From an uncultured Rikenellaceae bacterium (GTDB taxonomy: Bacteria; Bacteroidota; Bacteroidia; Bacteroidales; Rikenellaceae): DNA of 64,000 nt. The DNA lies in contig CAJGBR010000002.1 of assembly GCA_904501625.1 (NCBI GenBank), positions 1-64,000 of the forward strand, given 5' to 3'. Of this stretch, positions 1 through 9,311 are shown in pieces (position 1 is the first letter of the stretch; every line of letters starts with the position of its first letter). The position numbers and the translations under genes were made by a program. The notes beneath the pieces are model-generated. The model was not told the origin of the DNA and did no database searches. It worked only from the letters and a program-made list of their open reading frames with translations.

Positions 1-583
1 GAAAACTTTTTACATCTTAGTGGCAAGTGCACTTTTTGTGCTTATTGATATTAGTTATGTATCTGCTCAAACATACGGACGTGGAATAGGATTTACCAGC
101 GCGCCACAAACTACGGAAATACTAAGACGAGAAACCCTAAATTTTGAACATTTAGTCCTGAACGATAGTGCATCTCTTAAAATTAAGACATCTTTTTTGA
201 GAGGAGCAACCGAGCACGAAGTAATAATGAAAGGTGAATCTACTCGTGTTAAATTCGTATTCGATAACCGCAAAGTTTTACACATCGAAATTGAGGGTGT
301 TGGAGAGGCATCTCCTGAGGATATCAAAAATGGAGAATATATCGCCACACTTAAACCAGAGAAAAACACTTTGTACAAGATTAATATCCACACTAAAAGG
401 GTCGACGGAACTACAAAAGTCAATTACGGACTTGGTAATAGACGTGTAATTGTTGTAGAACCTCAGAAATATGTCGAAGTTATGCAGGATATATGGTGGC
501 TAAAAAATAGCAAATCTGCAAAGGCATCTGAAAAATTGGGGAAATATATGGACAAACTTGCCGACGGAGTACCTGCAAGGTAA
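1..583 (+). CDS. Exported protein of unknown function, 5' end cut by window
   Basis: The reading frame is open from the first bases, so the gene begins before the window. A GTG at 20 is in frame but is unlikely to be the true start. The visible N-terminus is a hydrophobic stretch ending in SYVSAQ, which looks like the end of a signal peptide cleaved after Ala or Gln. The mature part of about 170 residues has no motif I recognise. It has alternating polar and hydrophobic segments suggesting beta structure, then an aromatic-rich patch (DIWWLKN) and a basic, helical C-terminus. It ends just before a strong hairpin terminator. It is probably a periplasmic or surface protein; no function is assigned. 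Confidence 0.6.
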   Translation, partial: KTFYILVASALFVLIDISYVSAQTYGRGIGFTSAPQTTEILRRETLNFEHLVLNDSASLKIKTSFLRGATEHEVIMKGESTRVKFVFDNRKVLHIEIEGVGEASPEDIKNGEYIATLKPEKNTLYKINIHTKRVDGTTKVNYGLGNRRVIVVEPQKYVEVMQDIWWLKNSKSAKASEKLGKYMDKLADGVPAR

Positions 584-603
584 TCAACGCATATCAAAAC
601 GAG

Positions 604-635
604 AACGGGCGCGAAGATGATTCGCGCCCGTTTTT
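604..635. terminator. Bidirectional rho-independent terminator
   Basis: A perfect 12-bp stem (AACGGGCGCGAA, 604-615, with its complement at 621-632) encloses a 5-base loop and is followed by T residues. It lies between two convergent genes and can serve both. Confidence 0.9.
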
Positions 636-659
636 ATGTTTATATCTTAAATGAGTTGA

Positions 660-1967
660 TTATTTCATTTTGATATAAGTATAGTGGCTGCCATATCTTT
701 CGTAAGCAGCTTTTTCGAGACTTTCTCTATGGTCAGGGTGTGCAATTGAGATGATAGCTTTAGCACGTTCTTGGAGAGATTTACCATACAAATCAACTGC
801 ACCATATTCAGTTACGAAGTAATGCATATGAGATCTTGTAGTCACAACACCGGCACCTTCAGTCAAACAATCAGCGATTTTGCTCACGCCTTTGTTTGTA
901 ACAGACGGCATAGCGATGATAGCCTTACCGCCTTCAGATCTTGAAGCTCCATATATAAAGTCGATCTGACCACCTACACCTGAGTAGAACTTACGACCCA
1001 ATGAGTCTGCACACACTTGACCTGTGAGGTCTACTTGCAATGCAGAGTTGATTGCTGTCACTTTCGGGTTTTGAGCAATGATGAATGGATCATTAGTATA
1101 ACCTACGTCCATCATAAGCACACCTGGGTTATCATTGATAAAGTCGTAAACACGTTGAGAACCCATCAAGAATGTAGAAACGATTTTACCTCTGTCGATA
1201 CGTTTGTTTTTACCGTTTACTACGCCGCTTTCCACGAGTGGCAATACGCCGTCAGCGAACATTTCAGTGTGGATACCGAGGTTTTTGTGGTTACCGAGCT
1301 GAGCCAGAACTGCGTTTGGAATAGCACCGATACCCATTTGTAAACACGCACCGTCTTCAATCAATTCAGCACAATATTTACCGATAGCTTGTTCGATTTC
1401 GTTAGGTGTAGTGAAGTGAGCTTCTTCCAGTGGGGTATCATCTTCGCAAAAGAGGTCGATATCTTCGATTTTGATCATCGCATCACCGAAAGATCTCGGC
1501 ACGTTCGGATTAACCACAGCGATAACAGTGCGAGCACATTCTACTGCAGCCAACGTAGCATCAACAGATGTACCGAGTGATACATAACCGTGTTGGTCTG
1601 GTTTTGAAACCTGAATCATAGCTACATCACAAGGCAACACTCCTGAACGATACAATTTCTGAGTCTCACTAAGGAAGATTGGAATATAGTCAGCTGCACC
1701 TGCTTGAGTTACTTTTCTTACATTGCCACCCACAAAGAACGAATCGAGTTGGAAAATTCCTTCGAGTTCTGGATCTGCATACGGAGCTGGACCTTCTGTG
1801 TGGAGGTGGTGAATATGAACATCTTTCAGTTCTCCATTACGGCCACGTTCAACCATTGCCTTGATCAGAGTTTGCGGAGCACTTGCCACGCTGCTCAAGT
1901 GAACGTGATCACCAGATTTAATTGCTTTAACAGCCTCTTCGGGCGAGATGTATGTTATAGTTTTCAT
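660..1967 (-). CDS. Acetyl-CoA hydrolase/transferase family CoA-transferase
   Basis: This 435-residue protein belongs to the family of 4-hydroxybutyrate, butyryl-CoA:acetate and succinyl-CoA:acetate CoA-transferases, which move CoA between a carboxylate and an acyl-CoA through a glutamyl-CoA thioester. The likely catalytic Glu is E235 in GIHTEMFADG. The C-terminal domain has the family signatures SGVGGQIDF and the segment around VTTRSHMHYFVTEYG. Length is normal. It is the third gene of a minus-strand operon, 11 bases after korB. The pairing with a 2-oxoacid oxidoreductase fits use of acyl-CoA from amino acid fermentation, with energy conserved as acetyl-CoA. Exact substrates (butyryl-CoA/acetate or 4-hydroxybutyrate) cannot be read from the sequence. 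Confidence 0.9.
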   Translation of the reverse strand: MKTITYISPEEAVKAIKSGDHVHLSSVASAPQTLIKAMVERGRNGELKDVHIHHLHTEGPAPYADPELEGIFQLDSFFVGGNVRKVTQAGAADYIPIFLSETQKLYRSGVLPCDVAMIQVSKPDQHGYVSLGTSVDATLAAVECARTVIAVVNPNVPRSFGDAMIKIEDIDLFCEDDTPLEEAHFTTPNEIEQAIGKYCAELIEDGACLQMGIGAIPNAVLAQLGNHKNLGIHTEMFADGVLPLVESGVVNGKNKRIDRGKIVSTFLMGSQRVYDFINDNPGVLMMDVGYTNDPFIIAQNPKVTAINSALQVDLTGQVCADSLGRKFYSGVGGQIDFIYGASRSEGGKAIIAMPSVTNKGVSKIADCLTEGAGVVTTRSHMHYFVTEYGAVDLYGKSLQERAKAIISIAHPDHRESLEKAAYERYGSHYTYIKMK

Positions 1968-1978
1968 TTATTTTAGAG

Positions 1979-3007
1979 TTATTCAATTTCCCAAGTATCA
2001 CCGCTATTGAGCAGGTCGTCCATATTTCTGATGTTAGTTTTAGCCTGAACGCTCAACACCTGATCTCTGACTTCGTCATCATAAGTATGATCTTCGACAT
2101 CACGGATAACACCAAGAGCCACAGGATAATCCGGATACTTCATATTCACGAGCATCATATGTATACCTGGATTTGGTTCGTGTGCATCGTGAACGAGGAT
2201 ATCCTTCATTGTAACACCACCAACACCGATTTCGCCCACAACGAGTTTCAGACCACTTAAGATAAGACCTTTGGTTTTATTTTTGCCGAACAACATAGGT
2301 TTGCCGTGTTCGAGGACGATAGTTCTGTCTTCGCGAACCTCTTTATCAGTAAATTCAGCGTGAGTTTTATCGTTCCAGATAACACAGTTTTGCATCACTT
2401 CGACAACAGAGGTACCGTCGTGTTTAGCAGCAGCTACCAGACAATTCTTTGTCAATTCAATCTCCATATCAAGAGATCTTGCGAAGAATGTACCTCTCGC
2501 ACCAAGCACCAATTCACCCGGAGTAAACGGATGTTCGATAGTACCATAGGGAGATGTTTTGGTAACTTTACCGAGTTTTGAAGTTGGCGAGTATTGACCT
2601 TTTGTTAAACCGTAAATCTCGTTATTGAACAAAATCACATTGATATCAATATTACGGCGAACTGCATGGATAAAGTGATTTCCACCGATAGCCAATGAGT
2701 CTCCGTCACCAGAAGTTTCCCATACGGTCAAGTTCGGGTTTGCGACCTTCACACCTGTAGCGATAGCAGCAGCACGACCGTGAATACCGTGGAAACCGAA
2801 AGTTTGCATATAGTACGGGAATCTTGACGAGCAACCGATACCAGATATAATGGTAAAACGTTCATGCTTGTAACCAAGTTCCTTAGCAACTTCAGGCATA
2901 GCACGTTGAACCGAGTTCAAGATAGCGTGGTCACCACAACCAGGACACCATTTAACTTCCTGATCGCTTTTAAAATCTTGAGGAGTATATATACACTGTT
3001 CGCTCAT
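1979..3007 (-). CDS. korB: 2-oxoacid:ferredoxin oxidoreductase, beta subunit (TPP-binding)
   Basis: This 342-residue beta subunit carries thiamine diphosphate and one 4Fe-4S cluster. Visible motifs are WCPGCGDH near residue 21, a third Cys in ISGIGCSS, the TPP/Mg site SGDGDSLAIGGNH followed by NNEIYGLTKGQ, and a fourth Cys in VMQNCVIW. This matches the four-cysteine layout of KorB-type subunits. The enzyme decarboxylates a 2-oxoacid, most likely 2-oxoglutarate, to an acyl-CoA and reduces ferredoxin. It lies 4 bases after korA and 11 before the CoA-transferase, so the three are co-transcribed. No separate ferredoxin (delta) or gamma subunit gene is present because gamma is fused to alpha. Confidence 0.93.
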   Translation of the reverse strand: MSEQCIYTPQDFKSDQEVKWCPGCGDHAILNSVQRAMPEVAKELGYKHERFTIISGIGCSSRFPYYMQTFGFHGIHGRAAAIATGVKVANPNLTVWETSGDGDSLAIGGNHFIHAVRRNIDINVILFNNEIYGLTKGQYSPTSKLGKVTKTSPYGTIEHPFTPGELVLGARGTFFARSLDMEIELTKNCLVAAAKHDGTSVVEVMQNCVIWNDKTHAEFTDKEVREDRTIVLEHGKPMLFGKNKTKGLILSGLKLVVGEIGVGGVTMKDILVHDAHEPNPGIHMMLVNMKYPDYPVALGVIRDVEDHTYDDEVRDQVLSVQAKTNIRNMDDLLNSGDTWEIE

Positions 3008-3011
3008 AACA

Positions 3012-4862
3012 TTATTCGCTTAGGATATTTAACATTTTTTCTTTCAGTTCGACTACTGTGAAAGGAAGACCTTCAGTCTTGTTAATTTGATGATAGTGGA
3101 ACTGTTGGAAGTTTTGTTTAAGGTAATTAGCAAATTGTCCCATATTCAATTCACAAACTACAATCTTTTTGTAGTTTGCCAATATTTGTCCAATATTTTT
3201 AGGCAGCGGATTGATATAATTTACGTGACAAAGGCTGACACTCTTACCTTCAGCTCTGAGTTCTTCAACAGCAGAGAGCAAGTGACCGAATGTACCACCC
3301 CAACCTACTACGAGCAAATCACCTGATTGATCACCGATAACTTCTTGTTCTGGAATAAAATCAGCAACTCGAGCAACTTTCTCAGCACGAATATTAACCA
3401 TAACTTGGTGGTTAGCCGGATCATGAGAAACATTTCCTTTTACTGCATCTTTTTCAAGACCTCCGACTCTGTGTTCGAGACCTTTGGTTCCTGGCAGAGC
3501 CCAATATCTATTCAGACGTTTTTCATCGCGTCGATACGGATAGAATACTGGGTCTGAAGTTTCAGTAATAATTGGAGGAACGATTTCTGGGTAATCCTTC
3601 ATTGCAGGAATTTTCCATGGTTCAGAACCGTTTGCGATAAATCCATCACTGAGCAAAATAACTGGAGTCATATGTTCCATTGCGATTTTACCAGCCATAA
3701 ATGCGTAATCAAAACAGTTCGAAGGTGTACTTGCAGCCATTACTACCAATGGACATTCACCATTTCTACCATACAATGCTTGATTCAAGTCGCTCTGTTC
3801 TGTTTTAGTAGGCAGACCTGTTGAAGGACCACCACGTTGAACATCAACCAGAACCAATGGCAATTCAGCCATAACAGCCAAGCCAAGAGCTTCACTCTTA
3901 AGCGACAAACCTGGGCCTGAAGTTGTAGTTACAGCGAAGTTACCAGCATAAGCAGCACCTATTGATGTACAGATACCGGCGATTTCGTCCTCAGCCTGAA
4001 GAGTCTTCACGCCGAGATCTTTACGCTTAGCGAGTTCTTCGAGAATTGCAGTAGCCGGAGTGATAGGATACGAACCACAGAAAAGAGGTCTACCTGATTT
4101 TTCACTTGCAGCAATGAAACCCCACGCAGCAGCTTGGTTACCGTTAATACTTCTGTATTTACCTTTTGCCAGCGGAGCTGCTTTGATTTTGTATCTATTA
4201 GCGAATTGGTGAGTATTTGCAGCATAATTATAACCAGCTTTTACCACGAGGATATTAGCCTCTGCAATTTCCGGTTTTTTCTTGAATTTGTTATTCAAGA
4301 ATTTAAAGGTATGTTCCATTGACATATCGTATATGTAATAGCATATACCCAATGCGAACATATTCTTACACTTGACAACACTCTTAACATCCATATTTTT
4401 GTCCTTCAATGCCTCTTTGGTCATTGTTGTGATCGGAGCAAATACGATGTTATAGTCAACCAAATTCAACTCACTTACAGGATCATCTGTCTTGAAACCT
4501 GCTTTTTGAATGCCCTTTTCGTTGAAGGTATCTGCATCGCAAATAATTGTAGCACCTTTTTTCAGCCAACGTGCATTAGCCTTGAGTGCTGCGGGATTCA
4601 TCACGATGAGTACATCACAATAGTCACCAGGGGTGTAGATTTTTTTGCTTCCAAAGTGCACTTGAAATCCTGACACTCCAGATACAGTACCCTGAGGGGC
4701 ACGAATTTCTGCCGGGTAATCCGGGAAAGTTGAGATACCGTTACCGAACAGAGCTGATGTATCGGTAAATAACGTACCTGTCATCTGCATACCGTCACCC
4801 GAGTCTCCTGAGAATCGGATAACAACTTCATCGGTTTCAGTTACAATTTTATTCTGTTCCAT
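3012..4862 (-). CDS. korA: 2-oxoacid:ferredoxin oxidoreductase, fused gamma-alpha subunit
   Basis: This 616-residue protein joins two domains. An N-terminal gamma domain has the glycine motif FSGDSGDGMQMTG (near residue 17). The alpha (pyrimidine-binding) domain starts near residue 230, with CGSYPITPAT, TTTSGPGLSLKSEALG and the KorA-typical GLPTKTEQSDLNQ. The fused form is common in Bacteroidetes. With korB it forms the two-subunit enzyme that oxidises a 2-oxoacid to acyl-CoA while reducing ferredoxin. It is the first gene of the operon. A 247-base divergent gap separates it from kbl, and I could not find a clear -7 box for it there. 2-Oxoglutarate is the most likely substrate, but other 2-oxoacids are possible. 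Confidence 0.93.
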   Translation of the reverse strand: MEQNKIVTETDEVVIRFSGDSGDGMQMTGTLFTDTSALFGNGISTFPDYPAEIRAPQGTVSGVSGFQVHFGSKKIYTPGDYCDVLIVMNPAALKANARWLKKGATIICDADTFNEKGIQKAGFKTDDPVSELNLVDYNIVFAPITTMTKEALKDKNMDVKSVVKCKNMFALGICYYIYDMSMEHTFKFLNNKFKKKPEIAEANILVVKAGYNYAANTHQFANRYKIKAAPLAKGKYRSINGNQAAAWGFIAASEKSGRPLFCGSYPITPATAILEELAKRKDLGVKTLQAEDEIAGICTSIGAAYAGNFAVTTTSGPGLSLKSEALGLAVMAELPLVLVDVQRGGPSTGLPTKTEQSDLNQALYGRNGECPLVVMAASTPSNCFDYAFMAGKIAMEHMTPVILLSDGFIANGSEPWKIPAMKDYPEIVPPIITETSDPVFYPYRRDEKRLNRYWALPGTKGLEHRVGGLEKDAVKGNVSHDPANHQVMVNIRAEKVARVADFIPEQEVIGDQSGDLLVVGWGGTFGHLLSAVEELRAEGKSVSLCHVNYINPLPKNIGQILANYKKIVVCELNMGQFANYLKQNFQQFHYHQINKTEGLPFTVVELKEKMLNILSE

Positions 4863-5057
4863 TCCGTAAAATGTTTATTTATTTTCAGTATAGAAATCGG
4901 TCGCAAGTTACTTTGTTTTTTCCGATTAAAAAAGTTTTTTCTAAAATTTCGACACACAAAACATCAAATAACTTTTTTAAATGGTATCATTGGGTTTAAT
5001 TTGTATTAAAAATGATAAAAAATATGCTTGTGTAGTATAAGAAAATGAATAAAAATG

Positions 5058-5065
5058 TATCTTTG
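5058..5065 (+). promoter_or_regulatory. Bacteroidetes-type -7 box for kbl
   Basis: TATCTTTG matches the TAnnTTTG -7 consensus 45 bases before the kbl start codon. No well-spaced TTTG -33 element is seen. Confidence 0.55.
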
Positions 5066-5109
5066 CTGACTGAAAGTGTACGCAAAGTTTAACCAAAAAT
5101 ACATAAATT

Positions 5110-6300
5110 ATGTACGGAAAAATGCAACAATATCTCCAAAACGAACTTGCAGCAATCAAAGAAGCAGGTTTGTACAAAAATGAGAGAATTATCACATCTG
5201 CACAACAGGCAAAAATCCAAGTTAAAGATAACGGCGACGTTATCAACTTTTGTGCAAATAACTACCTTGGTTTGTCTAACCATCCTCGTTTGATCGAAGC
5301 AGCTAAACGTGCGATGGACGAACGCGGTTTCGGTATGTCATCAGTACGTTTCATCTGCGGTTGTCAAGACATTCACAAAGAACTCGAAGCTGCGATTTCT
5401 GAATATTTCGGTACAGAAGATACTATTCTGTATGCAGCTTGTTTCGATGCAAACGGTGGTGTATTCGAACCATTGTTCACAGAAGAAGATGCTATCATCT
5501 CTGACGCATTGAACCACGCATCAATCATTGACGGTGTACGCCTCTGCAAAGCAAAACGTTATCGTTATGCATCAGCAGATATGGCTGACCTCGAAGAACA
5601 ACTGAAACTTGCTCAAGCTCAAAGATTCAGAATCATCGTTACAGATGGTGTATTCTCAATGGACGGTCACGTTGCTCCGCTTGACAAGATTTTGGCTTTG
5701 GCAGAAAAATATGATGCATTGGTAATGGTTGACGAATGTCACTCAGGTGGTGTTGTAGGTGCAACAGGTCGTGGTATTACAGAATTGTTCAACTGTCGCG
5801 GTCAGGTTGATATCTTGACAGGTACACTCGGTAAAGCATATGGTGGTGGCGTTGGTGGTTTCACAACAGGTCGCAAGGAAATTATCGATATGTTGCGTCA
5901 ACGTTCACGTCCATATTTGTTCTCAAACTCAATTCCTCCGGCAGTAGTTGGTGCTGAAATCGAAGCATTCAAAATGTTCAAGGAATCAAACGAGTTGCAC
6001 GACAGATTAGTTGAAAACATCGAATACTTCCGCACTAAGATGGTTGAAGCAGGTTTCGATATCAAACCTACACAATCAGCAATATGTGCTGTAATGCTTT
6101 ACGATGCTAAATTGTCACAAGACTTCGCAGCACGTTTGGCTGAAGAAGGAATCTACGTAACAGGTTTCTACTATCCGGTAGTTCCGAAAGGACAAGCTCG
6201 TATCCGCGTACAAGTATCAGCAGGACACTCTCGTGAAGACCTCGATAAGTGTATTGCAGCCTTCACAAAAGTTGGCAAAGAGATGAACGTTTTGAAATAA
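5110..6300 (+). CDS. kbl: Glycine C-acetyltransferase (2-amino-3-ketobutyrate CoA ligase)
   Basis: This PLP-dependent alpha-oxoamine synthase of 396 residues interconverts glycine plus acetyl-CoA and 2-amino-3-ketobutyrate, the second step of threonine catabolism. It is strongly Kbl-like: INFCANNYLGLSNHP, SSVRFICG, AIISDALNHASIIDGVRLCKAKRYRY and FYYPVVPKGQARIR. The Schiff-base lysine is K242 in GTLGKAYGGG. The PLP-stacking His is H211, in a slightly unusual DECHSGGVVG instead of the common DDSHAxGF. There is no threonine dehydrogenase gene next to it. It is a single-gene unit with its own promoter-like box and a terminator at 6318-6349. Confidence 0.95.
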   Translation: MYGKMQQYLQNELAAIKEAGLYKNERIITSAQQAKIQVKDNGDVINFCANNYLGLSNHPRLIEAAKRAMDERGFGMSSVRFICGCQDIHKELEAAISEYFGTEDTILYAACFDANGGVFEPLFTEEDAIISDALNHASIIDGVRLCKAKRYRYASADMADLEEQLKLAQAQRFRIIVTDGVFSMDGHVAPLDKILALAEKYDALVMVDECHSGGVVGATGRGITELFNCRGQVDILTGTLGKAYGGGVGGFTTGRKEIIDMLRQRSRPYLFSNSIPPAVVGAEIEAFKMFKESNELHDRLVENIEYFRTKMVEAGFDIKPTQSAICAVMLYDAKLSQDFAARLAEEGIYVTGFYYPVVPKGQARIRVQVSAGHSREDLDKCIAAFTKVGKEMNVLK

Positions 6301-6317
6301 TCGATTCATACAATAAC

Positions 6318-6353
6318 AAAACAGACTGCTCCAAAGGGCAGTCTGTTTTATTT
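6318..6353. terminator. Rho-independent terminator after kbl
   Basis: Arms AAAACAGACTGC (6318-6329) and its complement (6338-6349) form a 12-bp stem with an 8-base loop and a T run. It may also act for the convergent pyk. Confidence 0.9.
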
Positions 6354-6378
6354 AATAATATTTATAAATCGACGTTTG

Positions 6379-7833
6379 CTATAAGTACTTGGGCAGACAT
6401 CTTTGTACAAGCGTGTGAACTTGTCCGATTTCCATATATGATGCACCTCTTGCAGCACCGAAACTTCCTCCAACAACTACGATCAAATCTTCTCGCGTCA
6501 TTTTGCCATTCTGTACGAGTTCATCTAATATACTCAATAGGAATCTGTCGTGTGAGAGTTCAGGTTCACGGTACTCGGCATATATACCGTATGAAAGAGC
6601 CAACTCTCTCATTACGTGTTTTCTGTAGCAGATTGCATAGACCGTTTTGCTACCTCTGAATGCAGCCAGATAACGTCCCGTACGTCCCGATAGCGAATCA
6701 ATCACAATAGCTTTAATTGGCAGATTAACCGAAGCTCTCACAGCTGATCTTGCAAGTTGAGCTGTTATTTCGTTATTGATTCGGACCATATTTATATCAA
6801 TAATCGGAGATGTATGCTGTTCGATTTCTCTGGCAATTTTGGCCATAGTTCTGACCGCCTCGACAGGATATTGTCCCGTAGCAGTTTCACCGCTAAGCAT
6901 AATTGCGTCTACCCTCTGATATATTGCATTTGCCACATCACTCACCTCTGCCCTCGTAGGTCTTGGCGAAGATATCATAGAGTGTAACATCTGTGTAGCA
7001 ATAATCACAGGTTTTTTACTTTCGATACATTTTCTCACGAGTTCACGTTGAGCTTCGGGGATTTGTTCAGCAGGTATCTCTACGCCCAAATCTCCGCGAG
7101 CCACCATAATTCCGTATGTAACGTCAAGAATTTCATCTATGTTATCTATTCCTTCACGATTCTCGATTTTCGATACGATCTTGATATTGCTACCTCTCGA
7201 ATCGAGAATTTTCTGCACCTCGAGTACATCACCCGCATTACGCACAAACGAATGAGCAATAAAATCTACATCATTGTCAATAGCCCAATTTATGAACATC
7301 ACATCTCGCTGGGTAAGTGAAGGCATATTGATTCTCACATTCGGCACATTCACACTCTTTCGACCTCGAATGATTCCATCATTTGCCACTCTGCAAACCA
7401 AACAACCAGACTCCTTACCCTCAACAACAAGTTCAATTTCGCCATCATCAATCAGGATTGAAGCACCAACAGGTACCTCATCGCCAAAACTTTTCTCATT
7501 AACAAAAATACACTCTCTGGTCGAGCATTCGTCATCTGCACACCCCTTAAACTTTATTGTTTGACCTGCAACAATATGCACTCCTTCATCATATTCCGGG
7601 GCCATTCCTGTAATTCGGATTTCGGGTCCTTTGGTGTCAATCAAAACTGCAATTCGTTCGCTGACCGCCCTCACATTCTTCACGATTGTTGAAGCTCCTT
7701 CGGGAGTGAGGTGTGCGGTATTGATTCTGACCACGTCCATACCCTCAGCAAAAAGTTTTTCGAGAAACTCCACCGAACAATTTCTGTCAGATATCGTAGC
7801 TACGATTTTGGTTTTCTTATCCATAATTTTCAT
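6379..7833 (-). CDS. pyk: Pyruvate kinase
   Basis: This 484-residue glycolytic enzyme transfers phosphate from phosphoenolpyruvate to ADP. The core is complete: KIVATIS at the N-terminus, IDTKGPEIR, SKIENREGIDN with the catalytic Lys, MVARGDLGVEI, ATQMLHSMI, PTRAEVSDVANA and DAIMLSGETATGQYP. The C-terminal regulatory domain is present. The ATG at 7833 overlaps the end of aroQ by 17 bases; a second in-frame ATG at 7824 is also possible. It is co-transcribed with aroQ from the divergent promoter region near 8270. Confidence 0.96.
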   Translation of the reverse strand: MKIMDKKTKIVATISDRNCSVEFLEKLFAEGMDVVRINTAHLTPEGASTIVKNVRAVSERIAVLIDTKGPEIRITGMAPEYDEGVHIVAGQTIKFKGCADDECSTRECIFVNEKSFGDEVPVGASILIDDGEIELVVEGKESGCLVCRVANDGIIRGRKSVNVPNVRINMPSLTQRDVMFINWAIDNDVDFIAHSFVRNAGDVLEVQKILDSRGSNIKIVSKIENREGIDNIDEILDVTYGIMVARGDLGVEIPAEQIPEAQRELVRKCIESKKPVIIATQMLHSMISSPRPTRAEVSDVANAIYQRVDAIMLSGETATGQYPVEAVRTMAKIAREIEQHTSPIIDINMVRINNEITAQLARSAVRASVNLPIKAIVIDSLSGRTGRYLAAFRGSKTVYAICYRKHVMRELALSYGIYAEYREPELSHDRFLLSILDELVQNGKMTREDLIVVVGGSFGAARGASYMEIGQVHTLVQRCLPKYL

Positions 7834-8254
7834 TTAAACAAGCATAAACGGCAAGTGTATACGATTCCAATCCAAAGCCCATAATTGATCCTTTCACGTG
7901 AGGAGCAATAAATGACAGGTGTCTGAAATCTTCACGAGCCAAAATTGAAGATATATGTACCTCGATCATATACAATCCTCGTGCCGCAGCATCAGCCACA
8001 GCATCACCAAGAGCAACCGAAGTGTGAGTATACCCTCCTGCATTAATGATTACAGCATCGTATGATTGCGGAGCCACCTGAATTACATTTATGAGTTCCC
8101 CTTCGACGTTTGACTGGAATAATTCGATTTCGACTTGTGGGAATTTTTGTTTTAATTTCGGTAAAAATTCATCAAATGTGGTAGTTCCATAGATATTGCC
8201 TGCCCGATGTCCTACCATATTCAGATTAGGTCCGTTAACGATCAACAATTTCAT
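7817..8254 (-). CDS. aroQ: Type II 3-dehydroquinate dehydratase
   Basis: This shikimate-pathway enzyme trans-dehydrates 3-dehydroquinate. It has about 145 residues, the usual size. Conserved elements: LLIVNGPNLN, the Arg and Tyr of the lid (HRAGNIYG, where most relatives have REPxIYG), FQSNVEGELI, NAGGYTHTS with the catalytic His, EVHIS and AREDFRH. I start the gene at the ATG at 8254. Further upstream the frame offers only a non-ATG start, and the promoter -7 box (8270-8277, reverse strand) would place transcription initiation downstream of it. pyk follows with a 17-base overlap. Confidence 0.93.
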   Translation of the reverse strand: MKLLIVNGPNLNMVGHRAGNIYGTTTFDEFLPKLKQKFPQVEIELFQSNVEGELINVIQVAPQSYDAVIINAGGYTHTSVALGDAVADAAARGLYMIEVHISSILAREDFRHLSFIAPHVKGSIMGFGLESYTLAVYACLNENYG

Positions 8255-8269
8255 AGTGCTAATTTTTGA

Positions 8270-8277
8270 CAAATGTA
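8270..8277 (-). promoter_or_regulatory. -7 box for aroQ-pyk
   Basis: Read on the minus strand the sequence is TACATTTG, matching TAnnTTTG, 16 bases before the aroQ ATG. It supports the shorter aroQ start. Confidence 0.55.
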
Positions 8278-8301
8278 CATTGTTTTTCGCAAATTTTAGA
8301 G

Positions 8302-8309
8302 TAATTTTG
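8302..8309 (+). promoter_or_regulatory. -7 box for thiL-thiD
   Basis: TAATTTTG matches the TAnnTTTG consensus 25 bases before thiL. A partial TTG lies about 19 bases upstream. It is divergent from the aroQ promoter. Confidence 0.55.
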
Positions 8310-8333
8310 TGAAGATTAATTTAAAAATTTCGT

Positions 8334-9308
8334 ATGGGTGAATTTGAGTCAATCCGCAATATCAGAGCACAATTCGCATCATTAGTCGATCAGAATATGG
8401 AGGGCATTGGTGATGATTGTGCCACGATTATGGGTTCAGATTTGAGTCAGTTATTCACTACGGACATATTGGTTGAGGGAATTCATTTTCTTCGAGACAA
8501 AATTTCGCCATACGATTTAGGTCGAAAATCTTTGAGTGTCAGTCTGAGTGATATCGCAGCAATGGGTGGGACTGCACAATCCTCCTTTTTATCAGTAGCC
8601 CTTCCTCCCACAATAAGCAGCGATTGGTATGATTCATTCATTGAAGGTTATCGTTCGGTCTCAGTAGAGTATTCTGTACCGCTGCTTGGAGGAGATACCA
8701 GTCGATCGTTGCGTGACATTGTGATAAACGTATTGGTTACGGGAACCGTTTCCGAATCGTGTCGCAAATGTCGCAAATCCGGCATAGCCGGAGATCTGAT
8801 TTTCGTAGGTTCGACATTGGGCAATGCAGCCTGCGGACTGAAGTTGCGACTCACATCTGATGCAATATACGATCACGAGCAGAGCAAATTTCTATTACAA
8901 GCACAAGACAATCCTCGTCCACAGATGGCTCTGGGCAAATATCTTAGCCAACGTTCTGAGGTTCACGCAATGATGGATGTCTCTGACGGAATTGCGTCAG
9001 ACCTACTTCACATACTCGAGGAATCGAATGTTGGAGCCGAAATACAATTAGAAAAAGTGCCTCTCTCTTCCGAGATGGTTGCTGTGTGTCAAGCAAATGG
9101 TTGGTCACCTCAAGCTTTAGCACTCGAAGGAGGTGAGGATTATTGTCTGCTGTTCACCGCTAAGACAGATATCAGTGATGACATTTTTGTCCACACAGGA
9201 GAGAAAGTCTACTGTATTGGTCGACTGACCGATCGAATCGGACAGATCGAATGGTTACTCAACAATGTGCCGCAACAAAATGAATTTAAAGGGTTTACTC
9301 ATTTCTAA
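8334..9308 (+). CDS. thiL: Thiamine-monophosphate kinase
   Basis: ThiL makes thiamine diphosphate from thiamine monophosphate using ATP. The 324-residue protein has the AIR-synthase-like fold signatures: GIGDDCATI near the N-terminus, FTTDILVEGIHF, LGRKSLSVSLSDIAAMGG, LLGGDTSRS, MMDVSDGIASDL and LEGGEDYCLLF. Length is typical. It is followed after 3 bases by thiD, so the two thiamine genes share a transcript. thiC lies apart at 42.9 kb. TPP made here is the cofactor of KorB. Confidence 0.93.
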   Translation: MGEFESIRNIRAQFASLVDQNMEGIGDDCATIMGSDLSQLFTTDILVEGIHFLRDKISPYDLGRKSLSVSLSDIAAMGGTAQSSFLSVALPPTISSDWYDSFIEGYRSVSVEYSVPLLGGDTSRSLRDIVINVLVTGTVSESCRKCRKSGIAGDLIFVGSTLGNAACGLKLRLTSDAIYDHEQSKFLLQAQDNPRPQMALGKYLSQRSEVHAMMDVSDGIASDLLHILEESNVGAEIQLEKVPLSSEMVAVCQANGWSPQALALEGGEDYCLLFTAKTDISDDIFVHTGEKVYCIGRLTDRIGQIEWLLNNVPQQNEFKGFTHF

Positions 9309-9311
9309 TAT

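Noticed and set aside
4977..5246. Minus-strand open frame of 89 codons before kbl
   Set aside because: It overlaps the kbl start and reads as a low-complexity shadow without family features.
7885..7905. CACGTG in TTTCACGTGAGG as a third parS site
   Set aside because: Only about 10 of 16 positions match the consensus, and it lies inside aroQ.
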